In this document: one piece after another, positions 1 through 6,946 of the stretch
Position numbering within the stretch: the first letter of the stretch is position 1
Layout: each line of letters starts with the position of its first letter
DNA from: an uncultured Collinsella sp.
Lineage (GTDB): Bacteria > Actinomycetota > Coriobacteriia > Coriobacteriales > Coriobacteriaceae
Assembly (NCBI GenBank): GCA_902478705.1
Contig: CABSMB010000043.1
Coordinates: 1-8,069 of the forward strand
Length of the DNA: 8,069 nt
Direction of reading: 5' to 3'
The notes under the pieces: model-generated
Told to the model about the DNA's origin: nothing
Seen by the model: only the letters and a program-made list of their open reading frames with translations
Databases searched by the model: none
Translations under genes and position numbers: made by a program

Positions 1-221
1 TCGTTATGGACTACAAGCCCTTTACGCCGCTGAGCGAGGAGAACATCGACGGCCACATGCTCTTTGGCATGATGGGCAAAAACTGCCGTACCACCATCAT
101 CAACGGCAAGGTTCTGTACAAGGATCGCGAGTTCGTTGGCATTGACGAGGAAAAGATCAACGCGTGGACCATGGCTGAGTCCAAGAAGCTCTGGAGCACG
201 CTCAACGATCGCACCTACTAA
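1..221 (+). CDS. ssnA: SsnA putative aminohydrolase, C-terminal fragment (5' end outside window)
   Basis: This is the last ~72 residues of an amidohydrolase-superfamily protein of the SsnA type; the reading frame is open to the left edge, so the ATG at 6 is only an internal Met. Recognisable C-terminal elements are DYKPFTPL, EENIDGHMLFGM, and TTIINGKVLYKDREF, which is the small beta-sandwich tail typical of metal-dependent hydrolases of this group, followed by GIDEEKI. The metal-binding barrel lies outside the window and cannot be checked. The gene ends in a tandem stop (TAA at 219-221, then TAA at 222-224). In known genomes ssnA sits beside ygfK and molybdenum hydroxylase genes, exactly as here, and it is tied to selenium-dependent purine metabolism; its precise substrate is not settled. 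Family assignment is from recalled similarity to SsnA proteins. Confidence 0.85.
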   Translation, partial: VMDYKPFTPLSEENIDGHMLFGMMGKNCRTTIINGKVLYKDREFVGIDEEKINAWTMAESKKLWSTLNDRTY

Positions 222-235
222 TAACAAGTAGATTC

Positions 236-350
236 ACGCGCGTCGGATGTTTCGCCGCATCCGACGCGCGTATAGGCGACCTCCGCGGGGTCGCCGGCGC
301 TGTGCTAGCGCTACACCGTATTTGCGCCCGCCGCGCGGTCTCGCCGGGCG
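236..350 (+). other. Intercistronic spacer with three consecutive hairpins
   Basis: The 148-base gap between ssnA and ygfK is the only long spacer in the cluster and is densely self-complementary. Hairpin 1 is a perfect 14-bp stem (236-249 with 258-271) and an 8-base loop. Hairpin 2 is a 7-bp stem (275-281 with 289-295) and a 7-base loop. Hairpin 3 is a 6-bp stem (325-330 with 345-350) enclosing a CCGCGCGG palindrome. No T-run follows any of them, so a classical intrinsic terminator is unlikely. Possible roles are mRNA processing or stabilisation between cistrons, attenuation, or a dispersed palindromic repeat. I could not match the spacer to a known riboswitch, and no convincing -35/-10 pair is visible in it. 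Confidence 0.7.
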
Positions 351-354
351 TTAC

Positions 355-363
355 AGAGAGGAG
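355..363 (+). promoter_or_regulatory. Ribosome binding site that fixes the ygfK start
   Basis: AGAGAGGAG ends six bases before the ATG at 370. This strong Shine-Dalgarno match argues for a start at 370 rather than at the in-frame ATG at 247, which falls inside hairpin 1 and would add 41 arginine-rich residues unlike any YgfK N-terminus. Confidence 0.85.
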
Positions 364-369
364 CTCATT

Positions 370-3369
370 ATGAGCGACATCATGAGGCCGATCCCGTTTT
401 CGCAGCTGATGAACTGGATCATCGAGGAGCACAAGACCCAGGACGCCATCTTTGGCGTGCGCAAGATGGTCACGACCAACCAGGAGGGCGCGCTTCCCAT
501 TTTTGACGAGCGCATCGAGACTCCGTTTGGCCCGGCCGCCGGCCCCAATACGCAGCTTGCCCAAAACATCGTGGCATCCTACGTGGCCGGTTCCCGCTTC
601 TTTGAGCTCAAGACCGTCCAGGTTATGGACGGCGAGGAGCTCTCCAAGTGTGTGAACAAGCCCTGCATCGTGGCGCAGGACGAGTGCTACAACTGCGAGT
701 GGTCGACCGAGCTCGAGGTTCCGCAGGCCTTTGCCGAGTACGTGAAGGCATGGTTTGCCTGCCACCTGATCGCTCGCGAGTACGGCCTGGGAAGCCCGGA
801 CGGTTTTGTCTTTAACATGTCCGTGGGTTATGACCTCGAGGGCATCAAGAGCCCCAAGGTCGACGCCTACATCGAGGGCATGAAGGACGCCAGCGGCTCC
901 GACGTCTGGAACGAGTGCCGCGCATGGGCGCTCGCCAACCTGGACAAGTTTGAGCATGTCGACGCCGCGTTTGTCGAGTCCATTCCGGCGCGCGTGTCCA
1001 ACTCCATCACCGAGTCCACGCTGCATGGCTGCCCGCCGGCCGAGATCGAGCGCATCGCGACCTATCTGATTACCGAGAAGGGCCTCAACACCTACATCAA
1101 GTGCAATCCCACGCTGCTGGGCTATGAGTTTGCCCGCCAGCGCCTCAACGAGCTGGGCTTTGACTACATCGTCTTCGATGACACGCACTTCCGCGAGGAC
1201 CTGCAGTGGGTCGATGCCGTGCCTATGTTCGAGCGCCTGATTGCCCTGTGTGCCGAGCGCGGCCTGGAGTTTGGCGTCAAGCTCACCAACACCTTCCCCG
1301 TCGACGTGACGAGAAACGAGCTGCCCTCCACCGAGATGTACATGTCGGGCCGTTCGCTGTTCTCGCTGACCATCGAGGCCGCCCGTCGCATTACCGAGCA
1401 GTTCGATGGCAAGCTGCGTATCAGCTACTCCGGTGGTGCCACGGTCTACAACATCCGCGCTCTGTACGATGCCGGCATTTGGCCCGTCACCCTGGCGACC
1501 GACGTGCTCAAGCCCGGCGGTTACGAGCGCTTTAGCCAGATGGCTGGCGAGTTTACCGACCTGGATGGCAAGCCGTTCGCGGGTGTCTCTCTCGAGGCCG
1601 TGACCGCGATCCAGACCGACTCGCTCACCAACCCGCTCTACAAGAAGCCGCTGCGCCCGCTGCCCGACCGCAAGGTCGCCGGCAAGAGCCCGCTTTCCGA
1701 CTGCTTTACCACGCCGTGCCGCACGAGCTGCCCCATCCAGCAGGATATTCCCGCCTACCTGGCGGCTGTTGACGAGGGCCGCTTCGAGGACGCGCTCAAC
1801 ATCATCATCGAGCGCAACGCCCTGCCGTTCATCACCGGCACCATCTGCCCGCATCCCTGCGGCCGTGCCTGCGAGCGTGCGTTCTACGAGCCCGAGGGCG
1901 CCCAGATCCGTGCCAGCAAGCTCAAGGCCGCCCGCGAGGCCATGACCGCCGTGCTGCCCAAGCTGCGCGCCCAGGCCATCGCCAACGACGGCGAGCGCAA
2001 CGTTGCCGTTATCGGCGGCGGCCCGGCCGGTCTGGCGACGGCGTTCTTCCTGACGCGCGCCGGCGTGCCCGTCACCATCTTTGAGGCCCGCGATTCGCTC
2101 GGCGGCGTGGTCCGCCACGTGATCCCCGAGTTCCGCATTGCGAGTGACGATATCTCCCACGATGCCGAGCTCTGCCTGGCCTTTGGCGCCAAGGTGCAGC
2201 TCAACGCTCGCGTGGATTCCATTGACGACCTCAAGGCCCAGGGCTTTACCGACGTGGTCGTGGCCACCGGTGCGTGGATGCCCGGTTCTGCAGGCTTGGG
2301 CGAGGGTGCCGAGCTCGACGTGCTGGAGTTCCTCGAGGCCGCCAAGAAGGGCGAGAAGCTCGAGCTGGGCGAGGACGTCGTAGTCATTGGCGCCGGCAAC
2401 ACCGCCATGGACGCCGCCCGCGTGGCCAAGCGCCTGGCTGGTGTGAAGAACGTGCGCCTGGTGTATCGCCGCACCAAGAAGCAGATGCCCGCCGACGAGG
2501 AAGAGCTCGATCTTGCTCTTGCCGACGGTGTTGAGTTCTGCGAGCTGCTGGCGCCCAAGGCGCTCAACGGCGCGGTGCTGACCTGCGACGTTATGGAGCT
2601 TGGCGAGCCGGACGCAAGCGGCCGTCGCAGCCCCGTCGCCACGGGCGAAACCGTCGAGCTGCCCGCCACCGCGGTGATCTGCGCCGTGGGCGAGGGCATC
2701 GATGCCAGCCTGTACGATGCCGCGGGCGTTGAGCACGACCGTCGCGGTCGCCTTGCCGCCACCTCCACCGGCGTCGAGGGCGTCTGGGCTGCCGGCGACT
2801 GCCGTCGCGGTCCGGCTACCGTGGTCGAGGCTATCGCCGACGCCGCCGAGGTCGCCCGCGCCATCGCCGGTGTCGACTTTGACAAGTACGCCGACTGCAA
2901 CGCTCAGGCCGGTCGCGAGGACACCTGCTACGAGCGCAAGGGCACCCTGTGCCGCGATAAGCGCAACTGCACCAAGACTCGTTGCCTGGGCTGCGGTTCG
3001 GTGTGCGAGGTCTGCTGCGATGTGTGCCCCAACCGCGCCAACGTGGCCATTAAGGTTCCGGGTCTGGACAAGCACCAGGTCGTCCATGTCGACGGCATGT
3101 GCAACGAGTGCGGCAACTGCGCCGTGTTCTGCCCCTACCAGGAGGGTCGTCCCTACAAGGACAAGCTCACTCTGTTCTGGAGCGAGCAGGACATGGAGAA
3201 CTCCGAGAACGAGGGCTTCCTGGCCGTGGACGAGGATCACTTTAAGGTCCGCGTCGCCGGCACGGTCCGCACCGTCTCGGTCGATGCCGTCAACACCGGC
3301 CTTCCCGAGGCCGTCCGCCTGACCATCAGGGCCGTGCGCGACAACTATTCGTACCTTCTTAAGAAATAG
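370..3369 (+). CDS. ygfK: YgfK-type putative selenate reductase subunit (DHOD-like/GltD-like/4Fe-4S oxidoreductase)
   Basis: A 999-residue cytoplasmic multidomain flavo-iron-sulfur protein. The start at 370 gives MSDIMRPIPF, matching the known YgfK N-terminus; E. coli YgfK is slightly longer (about 1030 residues). Residues ~1-430 form a dihydroorotate dehydrogenase-like barrel, with GPAAGPNTQLAQN (54-66), a conserved HGCPP (Cys221) and a possible FMN-phosphate site around SGGA...ATDVL (354-380). Residues ~440-505 carry GltD-type cysteines (445, 450, 454, 493, 497, 501). An FAD Rossmann motif GGGPAG lies at 549-554, an NAD(P) motif GAGNTAMD at 674-681, and the second FAD contact AAGD at 807-810. 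The tail has 4Fe-4S ligands at 872, 875, 879/882 and 886 and at 911, 914, 917 and 921. This is a permuted version of the dihydropyrimidine dehydrogenase architecture. The link to selenate is historical; a role in purine/urate catabolism or in re-oxidising the xanthine dehydrogenase is inferred. The polyferredoxin gene follows after 11 bases. Confidence 0.95.
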   Translation: MSDIMRPIPFSQLMNWIIEEHKTQDAIFGVRKMVTTNQEGALPIFDERIETPFGPAAGPNTQLAQNIVASYVAGSRFFELKTVQVMDGEELSKCVNKPCIVAQDECYNCEWSTELEVPQAFAEYVKAWFACHLIAREYGLGSPDGFVFNMSVGYDLEGIKSPKVDAYIEGMKDASGSDVWNECRAWALANLDKFEHVDAAFVESIPARVSNSITESTLHGCPPAEIERIATYLITEKGLNTYIKCNPTLLGYEFARQRLNELGFDYIVFDDTHFREDLQWVDAVPMFERLIALCAERGLEFGVKLTNTFPVDVTRNELPSTEMYMSGRSLFSLTIEAARRITEQFDGKLRISYSGGATVYNIRALYDAGIWPVTLATDVLKPGGYERFSQMAGEFTDLDGKPFAGVSLEAVTAIQTDSLTNPLYKKPLRPLPDRKVAGKSPLSDCFTTPCRTSCPIQQDIPAYLAAVDEGRFEDALNIIIERNALPFITGTICPHPCGRACERAFYEPEGAQIRASKLKAAREAMTAVLPKLRAQAIANDGERNVAVIGGGPAGLATAFFLTRAGVPVTIFEARDSLGGVVRHVIPEFRIASDDISHDAELCLAFGAKVQLNARVDSIDDLKAQGFTDVVVATGAWMPGSAGLGEGAELDVLEFLEAAKKGEKLELGEDVVVIGAGNTAMDAARVAKRLAGVKNVRLVYRRTKKQMPADEEELDLALADGVEFCELLAPKALNGAVLTCDVMELGEPDASGRRSPVATGETVELPATAVICAVGEGIDASLYDAAGVEHDRRGRLAATSTGVEGVWAAGDCRRGPATVVEAIADAAEVARAIAGVDFDKYADCNAQAGREDTCYERKGTLCRDKRNCTKTRCLGCGSVCEVCCDVCPNRANVAIKVPGLDKHQVVHVDGMCNECGNCAVFCPYQEGRPYKDKLTLFWSEQDMENSENEGFLAVDEDHFKVRVAGTVRTVSVDAVNTGLPEAVRLTIRAVRDNYSYLLKK

Positions 3370-3380
3370 GCGAGTCTCTT

Positions 3381-3860
3381 ATGGCCAAAGCTATTCAACA
3401 TAACGTGGCCTACGTTGCCTGCGGAAGCGGTTGTGCCTCCGCAGGCGGCGACGCCCGCTGCAGCGAAGGCTGCATTGGCTGTGGCGCCTGCGTCACGGCC
3501 TGCCCCCACGGTGCCATCGAGCTGGTCGATGGCGTCGCCCGCGTGGACCGCTCCAAGTGCACGGGCTGCGGCCTGTGCGGTATGGCGTGCCCGCAGCGCG
3601 TGATTGCCTTCGTCCCCGGCTACCAGAACATCCTGGTGCGCTGCAACAACACCGATAAGGGCGCCATTGCCCGCAAGATCTGCGACACCAGCTGCATCGG
3701 CTGCGGCATGTGCGCCAAAAAGTGCCCCGCTGGCGCTATCCGTATCGAGGACAACTGCGCCCATATCGACGGCACGGACTGCCTGTCGTGCGGCATGTGC
3801 GCTGTCGTGTGCCCGCATGGCGCCATCCACGACCGCACCGGCATCGCCGCCGGCGTGTAG
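3381..3860 (+). CDS. RnfB-like soluble polyferredoxin with four 4Fe-4S motifs
   Basis: A 159-residue cysteine-rich protein (22 Cys) with four CxxCxxCxxxCP motifs, at Cys 31/34/37/41, 60/63/66/70, 105/108/111/115 and 134/137/140/144. This suggests two double-cluster ferredoxin modules joined by a linker. The linker (VPGYQNILVRCNNTDKG, then RKICDTSCIGCG) and the N-terminal cysteines 14, 18 and 27 resemble the cytoplasmic part of RnfB, the ferredoxin-accepting subunit of the Rnf complex. There is no transmembrane helix or signal peptide, so it should be soluble. The gene begins 11 bases after ygfK, with a weak AGGCGAG ribosome site overlapping the ygfK stop, and ends 12 bases before xdh, so translation is probably coupled. 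It likely relays electrons between the xanthine dehydrogenase, YgfK and a cellular ferredoxin pool. The partner assignment is inferred from position only; generic naming would be '4Fe-4S binding protein'. Confidence 0.92.
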   Translation: MAKAIQHNVAYVACGSGCASAGGDARCSEGCIGCGACVTACPHGAIELVDGVARVDRSKCTGCGLCGMACPQRVIAFVPGYQNILVRCNNTDKGAIARKICDTSCIGCGMCAKKCPAGAIRIEDNCAHIDGTDCLSCGMCAVVCPHGAIHDRTGIAAGV

Positions 3861-3872
3861 AAGGGAATCACC

Positions 3873-6650
3873 ATGGCACAGGAATTCACTTTTACCGTTA
3901 ACGGCGTGGAGCGCACGACGACGGAAAACAAACCGTTACTGCGCTACCTGCGCGACGACCTGCATATTCACTCCGCCAAGGACGGCTGCTCCGAGGGCGC
4001 GTGCGGTACCTGCACCATCCATGTGGACGGTGCGGCCGTCAAGGCCTGCGTACTGACCACCGCCCTTGCCGCCGGCCGCAACATCGTGACCGTCGAGGGC
4101 CTGCCCCAGGACGTGCGCGAGGCCTTTGTGTACGCCTTTGGCGCCGTGGGCGCCGTGCAGTGCGGTTTTTGCATCCCCGGCATGGTCATGGCAGGTGCAG
4201 CGCTCATCGCCGAGGACCCCGAGCCCACCGAGGAGCAGATCAAGTACGCCATCCGCGGCAACGTCTGCCGCTGCACCGGCTACAAGAAGATCATCGAGGG
4301 CATTTCGCTGGCAGCTGCGGTGCTCCGCGGCGAAAAGCAGATCGACGAGGACCTGGAGCGCGGCGACGACTACGGCGTGGGCAAGCGCGCCTTCCGTATT
4401 GACGTGCGCAAGAAGGTGCTCGGCGAGGGCAAGTATCCCGATGACATCGACGAGCTCGATCAGCCGGGTCTGACCTACGCCAGCGCCGTGCGCTCCAAGT
4501 ATCCGCGCGCCCGCGTGCTCTCCATCGACACCTCCAAGGCCGAGGCCCTGCCCGGTGTGGTGGGCATCCTGCGCGCCGAGGACGTGCCGGTCAACCAGGT
4601 CGGCCACCTTATCCAGGACTGGGACGTCATGATCGCCCAGGGCGATATCACCCGCTGCGTGGGCGATGCCATCGTGCTGGTGGTTGCCGAGGACGAGGCG
4701 ACGCTCGAGAAGGCCAAGAAGCTCGTAAAGATCGATTACGAGCCGCTGGAGCCCGTGCGTAACATTGTCGAGGCCAGGGCTGCCGACGCCCCGCGCCTGC
4801 ACGACAGCTTCTTTGCCTTTGGCAACACGGTGGAGCTCAAGGACAACGTGTGCCAGAGCCGTCACGTGACGCGCGGCGACGCCGCCAAGGCGCTGGCAGA
4901 GAGCGCGTTCACCGTGACGCAGCGCTTTACCACGCCCTTTACCGAGCATGCCTTCTTGGAGCCCGAGTGCGCCGTCGCCTTCCCGTACAAGAACGGCGTC
5001 AAGGTGCAGTCGACCGATCAGGGTGCCTACGACACACGCAAAGAGTGTGCTCACATGTTTGGCTGGGATAGCGAGCCCGAGCGCGTGGTCGTCGAGACCA
5101 TGCTCGTGGGCGGCGGCTTTGGCGGCAAGGAGGACGTGTCCATCCAACACCTGGCCGCGCTCGCCGCCTATAAGTTTCAGCGTCCTGTGAAGTGCAAACT
5201 CACGCGTGCCGAGTCTCTCGCCTTCCATCCCAAGCGTCATGCCATGGACGGCACCTTTACGCTGGGCTGCGACGCCGAGGGCAACTTTACCGGTCTGGAC
5301 TGCGAGATCAACTTTGACACCGGCGCCTACGCGTCGCTGTGCGGCCCGGTGCTCGAGCGCGCCTGCACGCATGCCGTCGGTCCCTACAAGTACCAGAACA
5401 CCGACATCCGCGGCTTTGGCTACTACACCAACAACCCGCCCGCCGGCGCGTACCGCGGCTTTGGCGTGTGCCAGTCCGAGTTTGCGCTCGAGAGCTTGAT
5501 CGACTTGCTGGCAGAGAAGGTCGGCCTGGACCCGTGGGAGATCCGCTACCGTAACGCCATCGAGCCGGGCGAGGTTTTGCCCAACGGCCAGATTGCCGAT
5601 TGCTCCACGGCGCTGAAGGAGACACTGCTCGAGGTCAAGGATGCCTACTATGCGCATCCCGGACACGCCGGTATCGCCTGCGCCATGAAGAATGCTGGCG
5701 TGGGCGTGGGTCTGCCCGATGCCGGCCGCTGCAAGATTCGCGTCGAAGATGGCCGCGCCGTGGTCTACGCCGCCACGTCCGACATTGGCCAGGGCTGCAA
5801 CACGGTCTTTTTGCAGGACGTTGCTGAGGCGTGCGGTCTGCCGCTGAGCTGCATCGCCAACGGCGAGTGCTCCACCGAGAACGCTCCCGACTCCGGCACC
5901 ACGTCTGGCTCGCGTCAGACGGTCGTGACCGGCGAGGCCGTGCGCGGCGCCGCCTTCCTGCTGCGCGATGCTATGGTTGGCATCGAGGCTGGCAAGCCTG
6001 CGCCTACCGCCCCGGTGAGCGCCCATGGTGACGGCGTCAAGATCGAATACGACGACGGTCGTGCCTATCAGCTGCGCACGCAGGAGCTCGTCGCCGGCCA
6101 GGGTATGCATCCTCAGGATCCTGCGGCCGCCATCAAGGCGCTCGAGGGCTGCGAGTTTGGCTACGTGTACCTGGAGCCGACCGACAAGCTGGGCGCCGAC
6201 GTGCCCAATCCCAAGAGCCACATCTGCTACGGTTTTGCCACGCATGTGGTCATTCTGGATGATGACGGCCGCGTGAGCGAGGTCTATGCCGCGCACGATT
6301 CCGGCAAGGTGGTCAATCCCATCTCCATCCAGGGTCAGATCGAAGGCGGCGTGCTCATGGGTATGGGCTATGCACTTACCGAGGACTGGCCGCTCAAGGA
6401 CTGCGTGCCCCAGGCGAGGTACGGTACGCTCGGGCTGCTCCGTGCGCCCGAGATTCCGGATATCCACGCCATCTACGTGGAGAAGGACGAACTGCTGCCC
6501 GTGGCATATGGCGGCAAGGGCATTGGCGAGATCGCAACGATCCCCACGGCGCCCGCCGTGCAGAACGCCTATCGCGCGTTTGACGGCAAGCTGCGTCCGG
6601 ATCTGCCCATGGTGGATACGCCCTACAGCCGCGCCCGTCACCGCGGGTAG
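3873..6650 (+). CDS. xdh: Selenium-dependent xanthine dehydrogenase, fused [2Fe-2S] and molybdopterin domains
   Basis: A 925-residue molybdenum hydroxylase of the xanthine oxidase family, predicted to hydroxylate xanthine or a related purine in the cytoplasm. Residues 1-~85 are a plant-type [2Fe-2S] ferredoxin domain (Cys 39, 44, 47, 59). Residues ~86-155 are the helical second [2Fe-2S] domain (Cys 97, 100, 132, 134, as QCGFC and CRC). From ~165 onward is the Mo-cofactor region, with GGGFGGKED (413-421), the active-site-like GAYRGFG with Arg528, SGSRQT, and the catalytic-type GGKGIGE with Glu886. Ligands appear intact and there is no in-frame UGA. Selenium dependence in this family comes from a labile Se on the cofactor, not selenocysteine, and is inferred here from the ssnA/ygfK context. 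The fused layout resembles E. coli XdhD; no FAD domain is present. The ATG is preceded by AAGGGA at 3861-3866. It is the last gene of the operon. Confidence 0.93.
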   Translation: MAQEFTFTVNGVERTTTENKPLLRYLRDDLHIHSAKDGCSEGACGTCTIHVDGAAVKACVLTTALAAGRNIVTVEGLPQDVREAFVYAFGAVGAVQCGFCIPGMVMAGAALIAEDPEPTEEQIKYAIRGNVCRCTGYKKIIEGISLAAAVLRGEKQIDEDLERGDDYGVGKRAFRIDVRKKVLGEGKYPDDIDELDQPGLTYASAVRSKYPRARVLSIDTSKAEALPGVVGILRAEDVPVNQVGHLIQDWDVMIAQGDITRCVGDAIVLVVAEDEATLEKAKKLVKIDYEPLEPVRNIVEARAADAPRLHDSFFAFGNTVELKDNVCQSRHVTRGDAAKALAESAFTVTQRFTTPFTEHAFLEPECAVAFPYKNGVKVQSTDQGAYDTRKECAHMFGWDSEPERVVVETMLVGGGFGGKEDVSIQHLAALAAYKFQRPVKCKLTRAESLAFHPKRHAMDGTFTLGCDAEGNFTGLDCEINFDTGAYASLCGPVLERACTHAVGPYKYQNTDIRGFGYYTNNPPAGAYRGFGVCQSEFALESLIDLLAEKVGLDPWEIRYRNAIEPGEVLPNGQIADCSTALKETLLEVKDAYYAHPGHAGIACAMKNAGVGVGLPDAGRCKIRVEDGRAVVYAATSDIGQGCNTVFLQDVAEACGLPLSCIANGECSTENAPDSGTTSGSRQTVVTGEAVRGAAFLLRDAMVGIEAGKPAPTAPVSAHGDGVKIEYDDGRAYQLRTQELVAGQGMHPQDPAAAIKALEGCEFGYVYLEPTDKLGADVPNPKSHICYGFATHVVILDDDGRVSEVYAAHDSGKVVNPISIQGQIEGGVLMGMGYALTEDWPLKDCVPQARYGTLGLLRAPEIPDIHAIYVEKDELLPVAYGGKGIGEIATIPTAPAVQNAYRAFDGKLRPDLPMVDTPYSRARHRG

Positions 6651-6656
6651 GGTAGG

Positions 6657-6690
6657 GCGTGGACGGCCATTACTGACGGGCTGTCCATGC
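6657..6690 (+). other. Hairpin just after the xdh stop
   Basis: A 12-bp stem with two G-T pairs (6657-6668 with 6679-6690) and a 10-base loop begins six bases past the xdh stop codon. No T-run follows, so it may protect the mRNA 3' end or add to termination rather than act alone. Confidence 0.5.
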
Positions 6691-6719
6691 TCAGCATCAA
6701 CTGCATACGCTGCGCCTTT

Positions 6720-6751
6720 GGCCCCGGCTCCATCGCGAGCCGGGGCCTTTT
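6720..6751 (+). terminator. Rho-independent terminator of the Se-Mo operon
   Basis: A perfect 11-bp GC-rich stem (6720-6730 with 6737-6747), a six-base CATCGC loop and four T residues at 6748-6751. It sits 69 bases after the xdh stop and has no competing downstream cistron, so it marks the end of the operon. Confidence 0.92.
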
Positions 6752-6831
6752 GCTTGGAGCGGAGGCAGCATCCCGGAATTCAGGCAATCCGGTGGTCAGG
6801 GGTTGCGCGAGCGTTGCGCTAAGGATGCCAA

Positions 6832-6946
6832 GCGTAAAACCTTCAATGAAAATAGCGTAAAAACTGCATCTGTCATGGCGTAAAAACTACATTGAAAGTA
6901 GCGTAAAAACAGCATTGAGAATGGCGTAATTTCGTATATCGCATGA
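6832..6946. repeat. Five-unit tandem repeat with exact 23-bp period
   Basis: Units start at 6832, 6855, 6878, 6901 and 6924, each 23 bp. Units 2-4 share the core GCGTAAAAAC, usually followed by CATTGA-like sequence; unit 1 is GCGTAAAAC-CTTCAATGA, and unit 5 keeps only GCGTAA and is otherwise diverged. Units 1 and 3 agree at about 19 of 23 positions, units 3 and 4 at about 18. The array is more AT-rich than its surroundings. The 23-bp period is not a multiple of three, so it is not coding. It ends where homology to the DUF4143 ATPase gene begins. Repeated transposase-binding sites near the ends are a known trait of IS21-family elements, so an element end is my best guess; an iteron-like protein-binding array is the alternative. 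No transposase gene remains nearby. Confidence 0.85.

Noticed and set aside
247..369. N-terminal extension of ygfK from the ATG at 247
   Set aside because: The ATG lies within hairpin 1, the 41 extra residues are Arg-rich and unlike YgfK, and the ATG at 370 has a strong ribosome site and the expected N-terminus.
1884..2900. 338-codon minus-strand frame rich in Ser, Ala and Thr
   Set aside because: Low-complexity shadow inside ygfK with no motif or ribosome site.
202..3240. Continuous 1012-codon minus-strand frame antisense to ygfK
   Set aside because: Its composition (Ala, Gly, Leu, His, Val-rich, no recognisable domains) is what GC-rich codon bias produces opposite a real gene; the plus strand encodes a clear YgfK with intact motifs.
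3936..6641. Continuous 901-codon minus-strand frame antisense to xdh
   Set aside because: Same codon-bias shadow; the plus strand carries intact xanthine dehydrogenase motifs.
6832..6946. CRISPR array
   Set aside because: The units are contiguous 23-bp tandem copies with no unique spacers, and there are no cas genes.
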